A program made the position numbers and the translations under genes. DNA of 64,000 nucleotides from Bradyrhizobium diazoefficiens (GTDB lineage Bacteria > Pseudomonadota > Alphaproteobacteria > Rhizobiales > Xanthobacteraceae): contig NZ_JAFCJE010000001.1 of NCBI RefSeq assembly GCF_018131185.1, positions 834,001-898,000 on the forward strand. The letters run 5' to 3'. Positions 55,110 through 63,843 of the stretch are shown here, in pieces. Within the stretch, counting starts at the first letter, position 1. Every line of letters starts with the position of its first letter. Under the pieces are notes generated by a model. That model was not told where the DNA came from. It saw only the letters and a list, made by a program, of their open reading frames with translations, and did not search any database.

Positions 55110-55239
55110 GCCCCGCGCTTGCTGGTCAAATCGGCATCTGCAGGTTGGTGTAGCCGCGGTAACCCAGCTCCTTCCAAGTCGTCATTGCGAGCGGGCGCTC
55201 TTTGGCGCTATCGCGCGGATGCGGCCGCCGCGCCGAGGA

Positions 55240-56667
55240 TCATCGCCGCTCCCTGTCCTTCGGAGTGGGCGGCGGCCTGCGCGGCGCGGCAGGACGTTGC
55301 GCGGCAGGGAGGCGCTGCTGGAATCCGCCGGGGTGCTGCAGGCCTGGCTGTTGAGCCGCAGGTGGCTGCCCCGGCTGCATGCCGGTGCGTGGCAGCTGCG
55401 GCTGTGGACTGGGCTGCGGCGTCGCGCCCGGCTGCGGCGTAGCTCCGCCAGGCTGAATTTGCCCGCCGCGTTGCGGTTGGGTTTGCGGCGTGCCGTTCGG
55501 CAAGGGGCCTCGTCCGGGGCGCGCTGGACGCCCCACGCCTTGCTGCGGGCCCGGTTGCCTCTCGCCGCGCTCCTCTTGACCGCGCGGCCGTTGACCCTGA
55601 CCCGCGCGCGGGTTGCCCGGCTGCATTGTGCCACCTTGTTGTCCCTGTCCCTGCCGGTGCGGCGGCTGGGCGCCTTGACGGCCCGGCGTGCCCGGTTGCT
55701 GCTGACCCGGACGGTTGTTCAGGCCGGGCTGGCCGTTCGGCCGCAATTGCTGCTGCTGCGGCGGCTGGGCGGGCCGCGGAATGCGGCTGAGCGCGGTCGG
55801 ATTGGCGCGGCGGAAGTCGCGCTGCTCGATGACGATCTGGCGGCCCGTGGTTTGCGCCAGATGCACCTGGCCGACGAAGCCGCGGTCGCGCGCGATCTGC
55901 TGCGGCGCAATCGTGATCGGTACCGCGGCGAAGCGCATGATCCCGGCAGCGGCTGCGCCAGGCCGGATCGCAAAGCCGCTCGATGCCTGCGTCAGCGCGC
56001 CGAGCCGCGTGCCGCTGGTGCGGTCGTCGACGTCGATGTGACCGACGCGGCCGTCGGCGTCGGGATACAGCTTGATGTTGACGTTGCGCGTGCTGCTCGC
56101 TGCCGCGCCTTCAGGCACGTCGACGACGCCGGTGGTGCCGCGGATGCCGAGCGTCGCCGTCGGCGTCGTGATCTTCATGTTGCCGGTCTTTGCCACCGCC
56201 GCCGCGACGAAGGCGACCGTGCCCTTGCCGACGTCGAAGATCCCGGAGTTCTGCTTGCCGCCGTCCTCATAGACGTAATTGTCGATGGTAATCCTGGCGC
56301 TGGCCGAAAGGTTGAACGTGGTCGCGTCGTTGAAGGTGATGCCGAGCGAGGAGTTCGACGACGTCTGCACGACGTCGTTGAGATAGATGTCGTCGCGCAC
56401 GCGCAGCGGATAGGAATTCTTGTCGCGGATCACGGTCGCGATTCCCGTGACGGTCGCGACGTTGCCGATCGGCTCGATGGCGGTGGATTGTGCGTCCGGC
56501 GCGGGGGTGGGGGAAGCCAATGGTGTCGGGGAGGACTCGGGTGTCGGCTGCGCTTGTGGCTGCGCCTGCGCAAGCTCCATCGCGTCGGATGCCACGCTGT
56601 TGCCCACCAGCGGCAAGGCCAGAGCAAACGAGAGGACGAAGCGGCGCCAGGCCACCAATGCAGTCAC
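55240..56667 (-). CDS. Exported FecR-domain protein with long Pro/Gln/Gly-rich tail
   Basis: Product of 475 residues. The signal peptide is about residues 1-27 (RRFVLSFALALPLVGNSVAS). The FecR-type domain covers about residues 65-190 (VATVTGIATVIRDKNSYPLR, VVQTSSNSSLGITFNDATTF, ITTPTATLGIRGTTGVVDV). The last 230 residues are disordered, dominated by Pro, Gln, Gly and Arg. Unlike a true FecR there is no membrane helix or linked sigma factor, so it is the family of surface or periplasmic FecR-domain proteins. The role is unknown. Confidence 0.82.
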   Translation of the reverse strand: MTALVAWRRFVLSFALALPLVGNSVASDAMELAQAQPQAQPTPESSPTPLASPTPAPDAQSTAIEPIGNVATVTGIATVIRDKNSYPLRVRDDIYLNDVVQTSSNSSLGITFNDATTFNLSASARITIDNYVYEDGGKQNSGIFDVGKGTVAFVAAAVAKTGNMKITTPTATLGIRGTTGVVDVPEGAAASSTRNVNIKLYPDADGRVGHIDVDDRTSGTRLGALTQASSGFAIRPGAAAAGIMRFAAVPITIAPQQIARDRGFVGQVHLAQTTGRQIVIEQRDFRRANPTALSRIPRPAQPPQQQQLRPNGQPGLNNRPGQQQPGTPGRQGAQPPHRQGQGQQGGTMQPGNPRAGQGQRPRGQEERGERQPGPQQGVGRPARPGRGPLPNGTPQTQPQRGGQIQPGGATPQPGATPQPSPQPQLPRTGMQPGQPPAAQQPGLQHPGGFQQRLPAAQRPAAPRRPPPTPKDRERR

Positions 56668-56808
56668 GAGGATGTCCCGGTGAGAAATGCGAGGCGAGAT
56701 GGGGCGATATCAGCCGGATCAGGCTGAATGGCGGATGAACATATGTGGCAGGAGGGAGTGTTCAAGGCCAGGCGAGGCTAGCGAGGAGGGGGTGAATGTC
56801 TCCACGCC

Positions 56809-56919
56809 GTCATGGACGGTTTGTCCCGGCCATCCACGCCTTGTTTTGCGGCACCAAGAACGTGGATGCCCGGGACATCTAGCGCGAAGACCCGCTTCGC
56901 GCTTCTGCCCGGGCATGAC
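56809..56919. repeat. Dispersed inverted repeat, GTCATGGACGG / GGGCATGAC family
   Basis: Inner arms ATCCACG.. and CGTGGATGCCCGGGAC pair across the middle. The ends are GTCATGGACGG and CCCGGGCATGAC; GCGAAGACCCGCTTCGC is a local hairpin. It occupies the space between the FecR-domain gene and the DUF2147 gene. Confidence 0.65.
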
Positions 56920-56959
56920 GAAGATTTGCGAGCATGTTGGAGATGACGCGCTCCGCTGG

Positions 56960-57742
56960 TCAGCTCACGCGCTTCCAGGTCTGGCCGCCGCAGAACATGC
57001 CGCCGAAGGCGCAGCCCTGCACGCGCATCGCATTCGGGCCCTTCATGGCGATCGTGGAGTCGTAATTGCGGCCGGAGTCGGGATCGTGGATCCGGCCGCT
57101 CCACTTCGAGCCCTGGGGCTTCATGTTGATCAGGATGCGCGCGTTGGTCTTCTCGGCATAGCCGCAGAGATTGGCGCCGCACTGCTCGACGCGGACGTTG
57201 CCCTTGTTCTCTTCGGTCGCCCAGACGCCGATCGGCGAGTTTGGCGCGGCCACGGGCGCAGCGGCCGCCGGAGCCGGAGCAGGCGCGGGAGCAACCGCGA
57301 TTGGCGCGGGTGCAGGAGCAGGAACCGCAGCCGGTGCGGGCTGCGTCGCGTTGTCGAAGCTGGCGGACGGCGCGGCCGTTGCGGTCGTCACGGGCGCGGC
57401 GGGAGCTGCAGGTGCAGTCGCCTGGACCGGCGCCTGCTGCACGGGCTGCTGCTGCACCGGAGCCGGCGCGGGCTGGGCGGTCGTGGGGGGAGCCGGCGTG
57501 TTGTCGACGTCGTCGTCCTTGGAGCCGCCGAGACCCTTGAGGTTGATGTTGTTCAGCTTGATCGGCTTGTCCGACAGGCCCGGCGCGACGATGGTCACGC
57601 AGTTGAGCGAGGCGCAGTTGCGCGGCGTCTCGATGCGGATGTGCTGGCCCTCGATCTGGAACGAGATCGAATTGCCGCCGGCATGGGCCGCGGCGGTCGA
57701 AGCGAGGAACAGCGCGGTGGCGGCGATGGTGAGCTTGTTCAT
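56960..57742 (-). CDS. DUF2147-type exported protein, divergent paralogue 1
   Basis: Product of 260 residues. The signal peptide is about 1-22 (NKLTIAATALFLASTAAAHA). The N-terminal 35 mature residues carry ISFQIEGQHIRIETPRNCAS, shared with the 57938 product. A long Pro/Ala/Gln linker follows, and the C-terminal DUF2147-like domain, about residues 165-258 (GVWATEENKGNVRVEQCGAN, INMKP, GRIHDPDSGRNYDSTIAMKG), has Cys pairs. DUF2147 is beta-rich and of unknown role in the periplasm. The ATG follows GGAGG. Confidence 0.82.
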   Translation of the reverse strand: MNKLTIAATALFLASTAAAHAGGNSISFQIEGQHIRIETPRNCASLNCVTIVAPGLSDKPIKLNNINLKGLGGSKDDDVDNTPAPPTTAQPAPAPVQQQPVQQAPVQATAPAAPAAPVTTATAAPSASFDNATQPAPAAVPAPAPAPIAVAPAPAPAPAAAAPVAAPNSPIGVWATEENKGNVRVEQCGANLCGYAEKTNARILINMKPQGSKWSGRIHDPDSGRNYDSTIAMKGPNAMRVQGCAFGGMFCGGQTWKRVS

Positions 57743-57937
57743 GACAACCTCCGAAAATTGCGTGGCCCCGATATGGACCGGAGTCGCTGGTGGATGAAGC
57801 GTGGTTCGACCCTACGCCCCGCCGCTCAGTCTCTCTGTGATGGACGTCACAAGGGGCGCCAGCGCCTGGGTGAGGCGGCGCACATTCAGCCGGGGCTCAT
57901 TCCGTCTAACCTTGCCGCGACACGACAGGAGGCGCCG

Positions 57938-58792
57938 ATGACCCGGCTTGTGACTTCGCTTGGCACATTGATCGCGTTGATGGCGGTCGTGCCCGCGGCC
58001 GAGGCCGGCTCTTATTCCTTCTCGATCGGCGGCCACCGCCTCCGCGTCGAGTCGCCCAGGAGTTGCCGATCCGCGTCCTGCGTTTCAATTTCCTCCAATC
58101 GCAGCCTTCGGCCGACGGAGGATGTCGCCACCAGGCCCCTTCCGGCGCCGGCGTCCGCGCCGGTCGTCCAGGCGCCGCAGCCGGCCTATCCAATTCCTCC
58201 CGTCCGGCTGCCACAGGCGGCCGTCGTCGCGGCACCGCCGGCAGCTCCAGTCCCCGTTCTTGCCGCGACGACGTCGCAGCCGGTTGTGCCGCCGCCCGCG
58301 CCGCCGCGGATCGAGTTGCCCCGCGTCGATCCGCCGAAGACTATTGCGCTCGATCCGCCGCGCATGGAGCCGCCGGCCGTTGCGCCGAGGCCCGAGATCG
58401 AGCAGACGGCACCGGTCGCACAGCGCAGCGACGACGCGCCGGCCTCTTCGCCGCTCGGTGAATGGGAAAGCCCGGGTGCCAAGGGCACGGTCCGGATCGA
58501 ACGCTGTGGACCTGCATTCTGCGGTTTCGCACTCACCAAGGCGTCGAACAGGGGTGAGAGCGTGCTCGTCAACATGAAGCCGAAAACGCACGACGTCTGG
58601 ACCGGCAGCATCTACAGTCGCTCCAGCGGCAGCACCTATTTCGGAACGATGACGCTGAAGAGCTCCGGCACGCTTCATGTCGAGGCCTGCGCGATCGGCC
58701 GCTTCTGGTGCTCGGGCAACGACTGGAGGCGGATCGAGGCGCCGCGCGAGCAACTGATCACGACATCGCGGCAGTGGGGCGCAAGATCGTAA
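57938..58792 (+). CDS. DUF2147-type exported protein, divergent paralogue 2
   Basis: Product of 284 residues. The signal peptide is about residues 1-23 (LGTLIALMAVVPAAEAG), followed by YSFSIGGHRLRVESPRSCRSASCVSI, which aligns with the start of the 56960 product, a Pro-rich linker, and the C-terminal DUF2147-like domain (GEWESPGAKGTVRIERCGPA, LVNMKPKTHDVWTGSIYSRS). The two genes face away from each other with 195 bp between, so they arose by inverted duplication. AGGAGG precedes the ATG. The function is unknown. Confidence 0.82.
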   Translation: MTRLVTSLGTLIALMAVVPAAEAGSYSFSIGGHRLRVESPRSCRSASCVSISSNRSLRPTEDVATRPLPAPASAPVVQAPQPAYPIPPVRLPQAAVVAAPPAAPVPVLAATTSQPVVPPPAPPRIELPRVDPPKTIALDPPRMEPPAVAPRPEIEQTAPVAQRSDDAPASSPLGEWESPGAKGTVRIERCGPAFCGFALTKASNRGESVLVNMKPKTHDVWTGSIYSRSSGSTYFGTMTLKSSGTLHVEACAIGRFWCSGNDWRRIEAPREQLITTSRQWGARS

Positions 58793-58830
58793 CTCGTTGC
58801 GATGGCCCGTCTTCGACGCGCTCGATGAGT

Positions 58831-58914
58831 CTAGATCATGCCGAGCACGATGGCGCCGACGAAGGCCATGGCGAGGTACGCGGTGACAACGCTCAGTCTC
58901 CCGGCGAACGTCAT
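58831..58914 (-). CDS. 27-residue single-helix membrane peptide
   Basis: ATG with a strong GGGAGGGA ribosome-binding site at the usual distance, encoding a 27-residue peptide that starts MTFAGRLSVVTAYLAMAF and is hydrophobic to its end. It would span the membrane once with Arg6 at the inner face. It is too short for standard gene callers. It resembles tiny membrane proteins annotated in Bradyrhizobium relatives, from memory. The function is unknown. Confidence 0.55.
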   Translation of the reverse strand: MTFAGRLSVVTAYLAMAFVGAIVLGMI

Positions 58915-59104
58915 GAGGTCCCTCCCTCAATGCGCGCTGGCTGACGCGCGACCTCATGGTTAACAGAAAGTGTCTGTCTGAAAAAGTCAGCCTTGCTGTC
59001 GCTCGGTTCTGACGAGGCTTCGGCGCGCGCCAGCCGGCATGGTTAAAGAACCGTGAAATCAACGTGTTGAAGAGTCTTTAAGTAAATTCACCGAACGTGC
59101 GTTC

Positions 59105-60319
59105 ATGACGCGCGGAGTTCGTTTGTATCTCGTCGGCTCCATCGTCCTTGTTTCGCTAGCGGGTTGCGGACGCGGCTTCTTCCAGGCCGAACGCGAACCG
59201 TGGCGGGCCGAGGCGGAAGCCGCTTGCCTGAAATCGGGCGCGGTGAAGGAGGGGCCGGATCTCGTCCGGATCGACCCCATTTCGGGCCCTGGTCAGTGCG
59301 GCGCCGAATTCCCGCTCAAGGTCGCCGCCATCGGCGAAGCTTCCGGCACTTACGGTTTTGCCGACGAGCAACTGCGCCCGCCCGGCAGCATCGGCAACCA
59401 GCCGCGCTGGCCGGTGACGCAGCCGCGATCGAACTATCCGCAGAGCCAGAATTATCCGTCATCCTCCTATCCGTCGCGGTCGAACTATCCCGAAAGCGCG
59501 GTGCGCCAGCCGTCCGGCTACGGCACCTCAAACGGGCCGATGTCGCTGAACGCGCCCGGCGTCGTGCCGGAGGAAGACGAGATCGATCTGCCGCCCGAGG
59601 GCACCGATGCCGCGGGGGCCTCCCGCTACATGAATGCGCCGAGCTATCCTGCACGGCCGGCAAATCCCGCGCCTTACTCGCAGGCGCCCGCACAGCAGCC
59701 GCTGCCGCGCCTTGGCCCGGCGCAGGGCAATCCCGTCACCGCGGTCGGTCCCGTTGCGATCAAGCCGACGGCGACGCTGGCCTGCCCGATCGTGTCCGAG
59801 CTCGACCGCTGGCTCGCCGACACGGTGCAGCCTTCGGCCATGCGCTGGTTCGGCGTCCGCGTCGCCGAGATCAAGCAGATCTCCGCTTATTCCTGCCGCG
59901 GCATGAACGGCAACTCGCGCTCCCACATCTCCGAGCACGCCTTCGGCAATGCGCTCGACATCTCGGCCTTCGTGCTCGCCGATGGTCGCCGTGTCACCGT
60001 GAAGGACGGCTGGCGCGGCATGCCGGAAGAGCAGGGATTTTTGCGCGACGTGCAGGCGGGTGCCTGCGCGCATTTCACCACGGTGCTCGCGCCGGGGTCG
60101 AACGTCTATCACTACGATCACATCCACGTCGATCTGATGCGCCGCGCCAGCCGCCGCCTGATCTGCCAGCCGGCCGCCGTCTCCGGTGACGAGGTCGCCT
60201 CGCGCGCGAAATCGCGCAGCCCCTATGCCAACGCGCGTGATCCCTCCGTCACAGGCTCGCTCGGTGCACGCAAGAGTGCCGCACAGAGGCGCGAGGAAGA
60301 CGACTACGCCAACGAATAG
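59105..60319 (+). CDS. Extensin-family lipoprotein
   Basis: Product of 404 residues. The lipoprotein signal ends in LAGC (Cys21), so the mature protein is lipid-anchored. A long Pro/Ser/Tyr-rich linker (residues about 90-210, with SNYPxSxxYPSxS repeats) precedes the extensin-like C-terminal domain, about 220-360 (CPIVSELDRWLADTVQPSAM, SHISEHAFGNALDIS, YHYDHIHVDL). This has the metal-binding His-Asp-His layout of D-alanyl-D-alanine peptidase-like folds. It is probably a cell-wall enzyme. A GC-poor region (58980-59100) precedes the start. Confidence 0.88.
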   Translation: MTRGVRLYLVGSIVLVSLAGCGRGFFQAEREPWRAEAEAACLKSGAVKEGPDLVRIDPISGPGQCGAEFPLKVAAIGEASGTYGFADEQLRPPGSIGNQPRWPVTQPRSNYPQSQNYPSSSYPSRSNYPESAVRQPSGYGTSNGPMSLNAPGVVPEEDEIDLPPEGTDAAGASRYMNAPSYPARPANPAPYSQAPAQQPLPRLGPAQGNPVTAVGPVAIKPTATLACPIVSELDRWLADTVQPSAMRWFGVRVAEIKQISAYSCRGMNGNSRSHISEHAFGNALDISAFVLADGRRVTVKDGWRGMPEEQGFLRDVQAGACAHFTTVLAPGSNVYHYDHIHVDLMRRASRRLICQPAAVSGDEVASRAKSRSPYANARDPSVTGSLGARKSAAQRREEDDYANE

Positions 60320-60562
60320 GCGCGTGCGCCGGATCGGAAGCGGCTTCCACGCGCTGCGGCTGGTCTGTCCAGCCGGCGCTGCGTCTTCGGCAAAGCGCAG
60401 CTGACGCGCAAAAATTTGCGCAGTCGCGATTCTTCTCCAAATCATTGAATAGCAACCAATATTCGCATCCAGGCGGGCTGTCCTGGCGATTGGCACATTC
60501 GCTGCAATGAGGGTGCTGCAACGAAGCGGCGCGGCCGGCGCTGTGAGCCAACGGAACCCGTC

Positions 60563-61861
60563 ATGCAGATGTCTGTCGCCCCACCTGCCTCCGATCTCGA
60601 GCAGCGCGTGCTGTCGCGCATCACGGAGGAACGCTGGCTCGACCTTGCATCCGAATTGATCCGCACCGGTCAGCCGCGTTCTGGCAATCCGCTCGATCCC
60701 GATTTGCCGGCCGCCGAGGAGGAGGCGATCTCGATGCTGGTCGCGGGCAAGCTCGAAGCCCTCGGCATGGAGGTCACCAAGCACAGTGCGCAGCCGCACC
60801 GGCCCAACGTGCTCGGCGTGCTGAAAGGGCGGGAAGGCGCGCCGTCGCTGATCCTCAACGATCATCTCGACACCTATCCGGTGGTCGAGCCCGAGAAATG
60901 GCACATGACGGATTTCGATCCGTTCAAGGCGACGCGCCATGGCGATCTGCTGTATGCCCGCGGCACCTCCGACACGCGCGGCAATCTTGCGGCATCGCTG
61001 CTTGCGGTCCAGGCCCTGATCGAAGAGGGCGTGAAGTTCGATGGCACCTTGATGTGCTGCTACACCGTCGACGAGGAGCGCAACGGCACCGAGGGCTCGA
61101 TCTACATGCTCAACAAGGTCGGTCTTACTGCCGACTACGAGATCACGGCCGAGCCGACCGCGTGGGGTGATGTTAGTAAAGAATGGGGCATGAACCTCTC
61201 GGTGGCCAATTCCGGCCATTGCCTGATCGAGGTCACGGTCCAGGGCATCAAGTCGCACATCTGGCGGCCCGACATCAGCGTCAACGCCATCATGGAGGCG
61301 GCGAAGCTGCTGCCGAGGCTGGAGGAGATGGCGTTCACGCATGTGCCCAGCAAGTTCATGGGGCATACGCCGCCGTGCTGCTCGGTGGTACGTATCCGTG
61401 GCGGACTTCCCGGCGAGATGCAGTTCTCGCCGGATGCCTGCACCATCACGCTCGCGGTGGTCGGCATCGTGCCGGGCATGACGCTCGCCAGCGTGGTGTC
61501 CGACATCGAGCGTCTCGGGCAGGCGACCTTTGCAGGCGCCAACGACGTCAAGATCGGAGTGCGCCAGGTGCCCGGCTCGCTGTTCGTCAACGCGACCGAG
61601 CCCGTGCCGGTCGAGGAAGAGCCATGCCGCTCGCTTCGCGCGGTCTATCGACGCCTGATGGGCCGCGAGCCCGGGGTCAATCGCAAGAATGCCTTCAACG
61701 ACACCATCCGCTTCCGCGAAGCCGGCATCAACGCGGTGACATTCGGTCCGGGTGAGGACGGCTGGGCCGTCGACAACGAGAACATCTCGATCACCAAATC
61801 GGTGATGGCGACGCGGATCTACGCGCTGACCATCATGCAGATCTTGGGAGTGCGCACGTGA
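60563..61861 (+). CDS. M20-family peptidase/deacylase (ArgE/DapE-like)
   Basis: Zinc-dependent hydrolase of 432 residues. The metal-binding order is intact: LNDHLDTYP, ARGTSDTRGN, VDEERNGTEG and the ITAEPTAWG segment. The late NAFNDTIRFREAGINAVTFG and DNENISI blocks complete the site, and the dimerisation domain lies in between. The family cleaves N-acyl amino acids, dipeptides or carbamoyl compounds; the substrate is unknown. It overlaps the permease start by GTGA, so it is translationally coupled to an importer, which suggests that the enzyme processes the imported compound. Confidence 0.85.
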   Translation: MQMSVAPPASDLEQRVLSRITEERWLDLASELIRTGQPRSGNPLDPDLPAAEEEAISMLVAGKLEALGMEVTKHSAQPHRPNVLGVLKGREGAPSLILNDHLDTYPVVEPEKWHMTDFDPFKATRHGDLLYARGTSDTRGNLAASLLAVQALIEEGVKFDGTLMCCYTVDEERNGTEGSIYMLNKVGLTADYEITAEPTAWGDVSKEWGMNLSVANSGHCLIEVTVQGIKSHIWRPDISVNAIMEAAKLLPRLEEMAFTHVPSKFMGHTPPCCSVVRIRGGLPGEMQFSPDACTITLAVVGIVPGMTLASVVSDIERLGQATFAGANDVKIGVRQVPGSLFVNATEPVPVEEEPCRSLRAVYRRLMGREPGVNRKNAFNDTIRFREAGINAVTFGPGEDGWAVDNENISITKSVMATRIYALTIMQILGVRT

Positions 61862-62703
61862 GTGTCGAGGCAGGTCCCATGGCCATTCCGATCTCGGCCG
61901 ATCGTACGCGGCGGGGCAGTTTGCGGCTGCCAACCGTCTCGCGATCGGTGCTGCTCTCGACGCTCACCGTCGCCGTGCTGTTGGCCGCCTGGGCCATCGT
62001 CACGGGGGTGGGCTGGGCCAACGAGCTGTTCCTGCCGAAGCCGCAGGCGGTCTGGGCCGCGTTCGTCAAGACCATGACGAAGGGTTATCAGGGCGCGACG
62101 CTGTACCAGCATCTCGGCGCGAGCCTCTCCCGCATCCTCACGGCCTTCACACTGGCCTGCCTCATCGGCATCCCGCTCGGCGTCCTCATGGGGGTCTCGC
62201 GCAATGCACGCGCGCTGCTCAATCCCCTGATCGAATTCTACCGGCCGCTGCCGCCCCTCGGGCTCTACACGCTTCTGGTGATGTGGCTCGGCATCGGCGA
62301 GAGCTCGAAGCTGTCGTTGCTGTTCCTCGCCGGCTTGCCGGGCATCGTGATCTCTACGATCCAGGCCGTTACCAGCGTCGATCCCGTCTTTGTGCGGGCC
62401 GCGCAATCCCTCGGCGCGACCCGGCGCCATCTGCTGTTCCACGTCTATCTACCTGCGGCGGGCCCCCTGATCCTCGCCGGCATGCGCATCTCGCTCGGAT
62501 TCACCTACACCGTTCTCGTCGCCGCCGAGATCGTCGCGGCCTCCGCAGGCATCGGCTGGATGATCTGGGATGCTGCAAAATTCCTGCTGTCCGACGTCGT
62601 GATCATGGGCCTGATCGTGCTTGGCCTGACCGGCGTGGCGCTCGACCTGATGATGCGCGGAATGGCCAGACTGTTGATGCCGTGGGCCCGAAACCAGTCC
62701 TGA
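61858..62703 (+). CDS. ABC transporter permease, TauC/SsuC-like
   Basis: Permease of 281 residues with a GTG start overlapping the M20 stop codon by 4 bases. Six helices, beginning LLSTLTVAVLLAAWAIVTGV; the EAA-type loop AAQSLGATRRHLLFHVYLPA is conserved. The group transports alkanesulfonates, taurine, nitrate or riboflavin-type precursors. The matching ATPase is not found next to it. Confidence 0.88.
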   Translation: MSVEAGPMAIPISADRTRRGSLRLPTVSRSVLLSTLTVAVLLAAWAIVTGVGWANELFLPKPQAVWAAFVKTMTKGYQGATLYQHLGASLSRILTAFTLACLIGIPLGVLMGVSRNARALLNPLIEFYRPLPPLGLYTLLVMWLGIGESSKLSLLFLAGLPGIVISTIQAVTSVDPVFVRAAQSLGATRRHLLFHVYLPAAGPLILAGMRISLGFTYTVLVAAEIVAASAGIGWMIWDAAKFLLSDVVIMGLIVLGLTGVALDLMMRGMARLLMPWARNQS

Positions 62704-62719
62704 TCGAGGAGAGATCGAC

Positions 62720-63730
62720 ATGATGAAGAGACTTGTTGCCACGCTCGCACTTGCTACGTTGGTGCTCACGGCTACCGCTCGTGCCGAGGACAAGCCGGCC
62801 AAGGTGACCGTCGGCTATCTGAATCTGGTGAACGCACAACTCGTCACCAAGCATCTCGGCCTGCTCGCCAAGGAGATGCCGGGTGTCGAGATCAAATACG
62901 TCAAGGTCGGAGGCGGCGGCGACATGCTGCGTGCGATCGCAGGCAATGACGTCGACTTCGGCGGTCTCGGCAATCCGCCGACCGCGATCGGTGCGACCCG
63001 CGCGCTTCCGATCAAGGGCATCCTGGTGATCAATCTGCTCGACTATGTCGAGTCGATGGTGGTTCGCAGCGACAAGAACATCTCCTCGCTCAAGGACCTG
63101 AAGGGCAAGACCGTGGCTGCCCCCTTCGGCTCGACGACACATTACCTGCTGCTCCAGGCACTGAAGGACGAAGGCGTCGATCCCGCCTCGATGAAGATCA
63201 TCGATCTCGCGCCGTCGGACATCGCGGCCGCTTGGCTGCGCGGTGACATCGACGCCGCCTGGTTCTGGGAGCCGAACCTCGACAAGGCCGTGAAGAACGG
63301 CGGCAAGATCCTCATCACGTCGGGCGATATGACCAAGCGCGGCTATCCGACCTGGGACATCGGCGTCGTCATGAACGCATTCGCGCAGAAATATCCATCC
63401 TACGTCGAAAAGTTCATCAAGGCCGAGTGCGAGGGAATCGACTTCTGGCTGAAGAATCCGGAGAAGACGGCCGAAATCATTGCGGAGGAGCTGTCGCTGC
63501 CGCTGGCCGACGCGACGCGGATGATGAAGGGCACCGGCATGGTCCCGTGCAACCAGCAGCTCACCGAGGAGTATTTCGGCACGAGCGCGAAGAAGGGCAA
63601 ATTCGTCGACACGCTGGTTGCGACCGCCGACTTTCTGGTGAAGCAGGAGCGCCTGCCGAAGTTGCTGCCGCGTGCCGACTTCGAGGCCTTCATCCAGCCG
63701 GCCTATATCGAGAAGGTGATCGGCCGCTGA
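62720..63730 (+). CDS. ABC transporter substrate-binding protein, TauA-like
   Basis: Periplasmic binding protein of 336 residues. The signal peptide is about 1-22 (KRLVATLALATLVLTATARA), then KPAKVTVGYLNLVNAQLVTK, followed by VGGGGDMLRAIAGNDVDFGG, AAPFGSTTHYLLLQAL and AAWFWEPNLDKAV, the sulfonate/taurine-binding (NMT1/THI5-like) layout. The ligand is unproven. The ATG follows GAGGAGAGA. It follows the permease by 16 bp. Confidence 0.9.
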   Translation: MMKRLVATLALATLVLTATARAEDKPAKVTVGYLNLVNAQLVTKHLGLLAKEMPGVEIKYVKVGGGGDMLRAIAGNDVDFGGLGNPPTAIGATRALPIKGILVINLLDYVESMVVRSDKNISSLKDLKGKTVAAPFGSTTHYLLLQALKDEGVDPASMKIIDLAPSDIAAAWLRGDIDAAWFWEPNLDKAVKNGGKILITSGDMTKRGYPTWDIGVVMNAFAQKYPSYVEKFIKAECEGIDFWLKNPEKTAEIIAEELSLPLADATRMMKGTGMVPCNQQLTEEYFGTSAKKGKFVDTLVATADFLVKQERLPKLLPRADFEAFIQPAYIEKVIGR

Positions 63731-63843
63731 GGGCCCGTGCCGGCGGGCTCGCGTCGGCGGCGGTGCGTTGAGCATTTGCGCCGCGTTGCAATCCGACCGG
63801 AGACCTCCTAGCCTTCGAGCCGTCACTCGAAGGGAGACTGATC

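Noticed and set aside
59528..61933. 801-codon minus-strand open frame across the extensin and M20 genes
   Set aside because: It runs antisense to two genes with clear family motifs and has no domain or ribosome-binding site.
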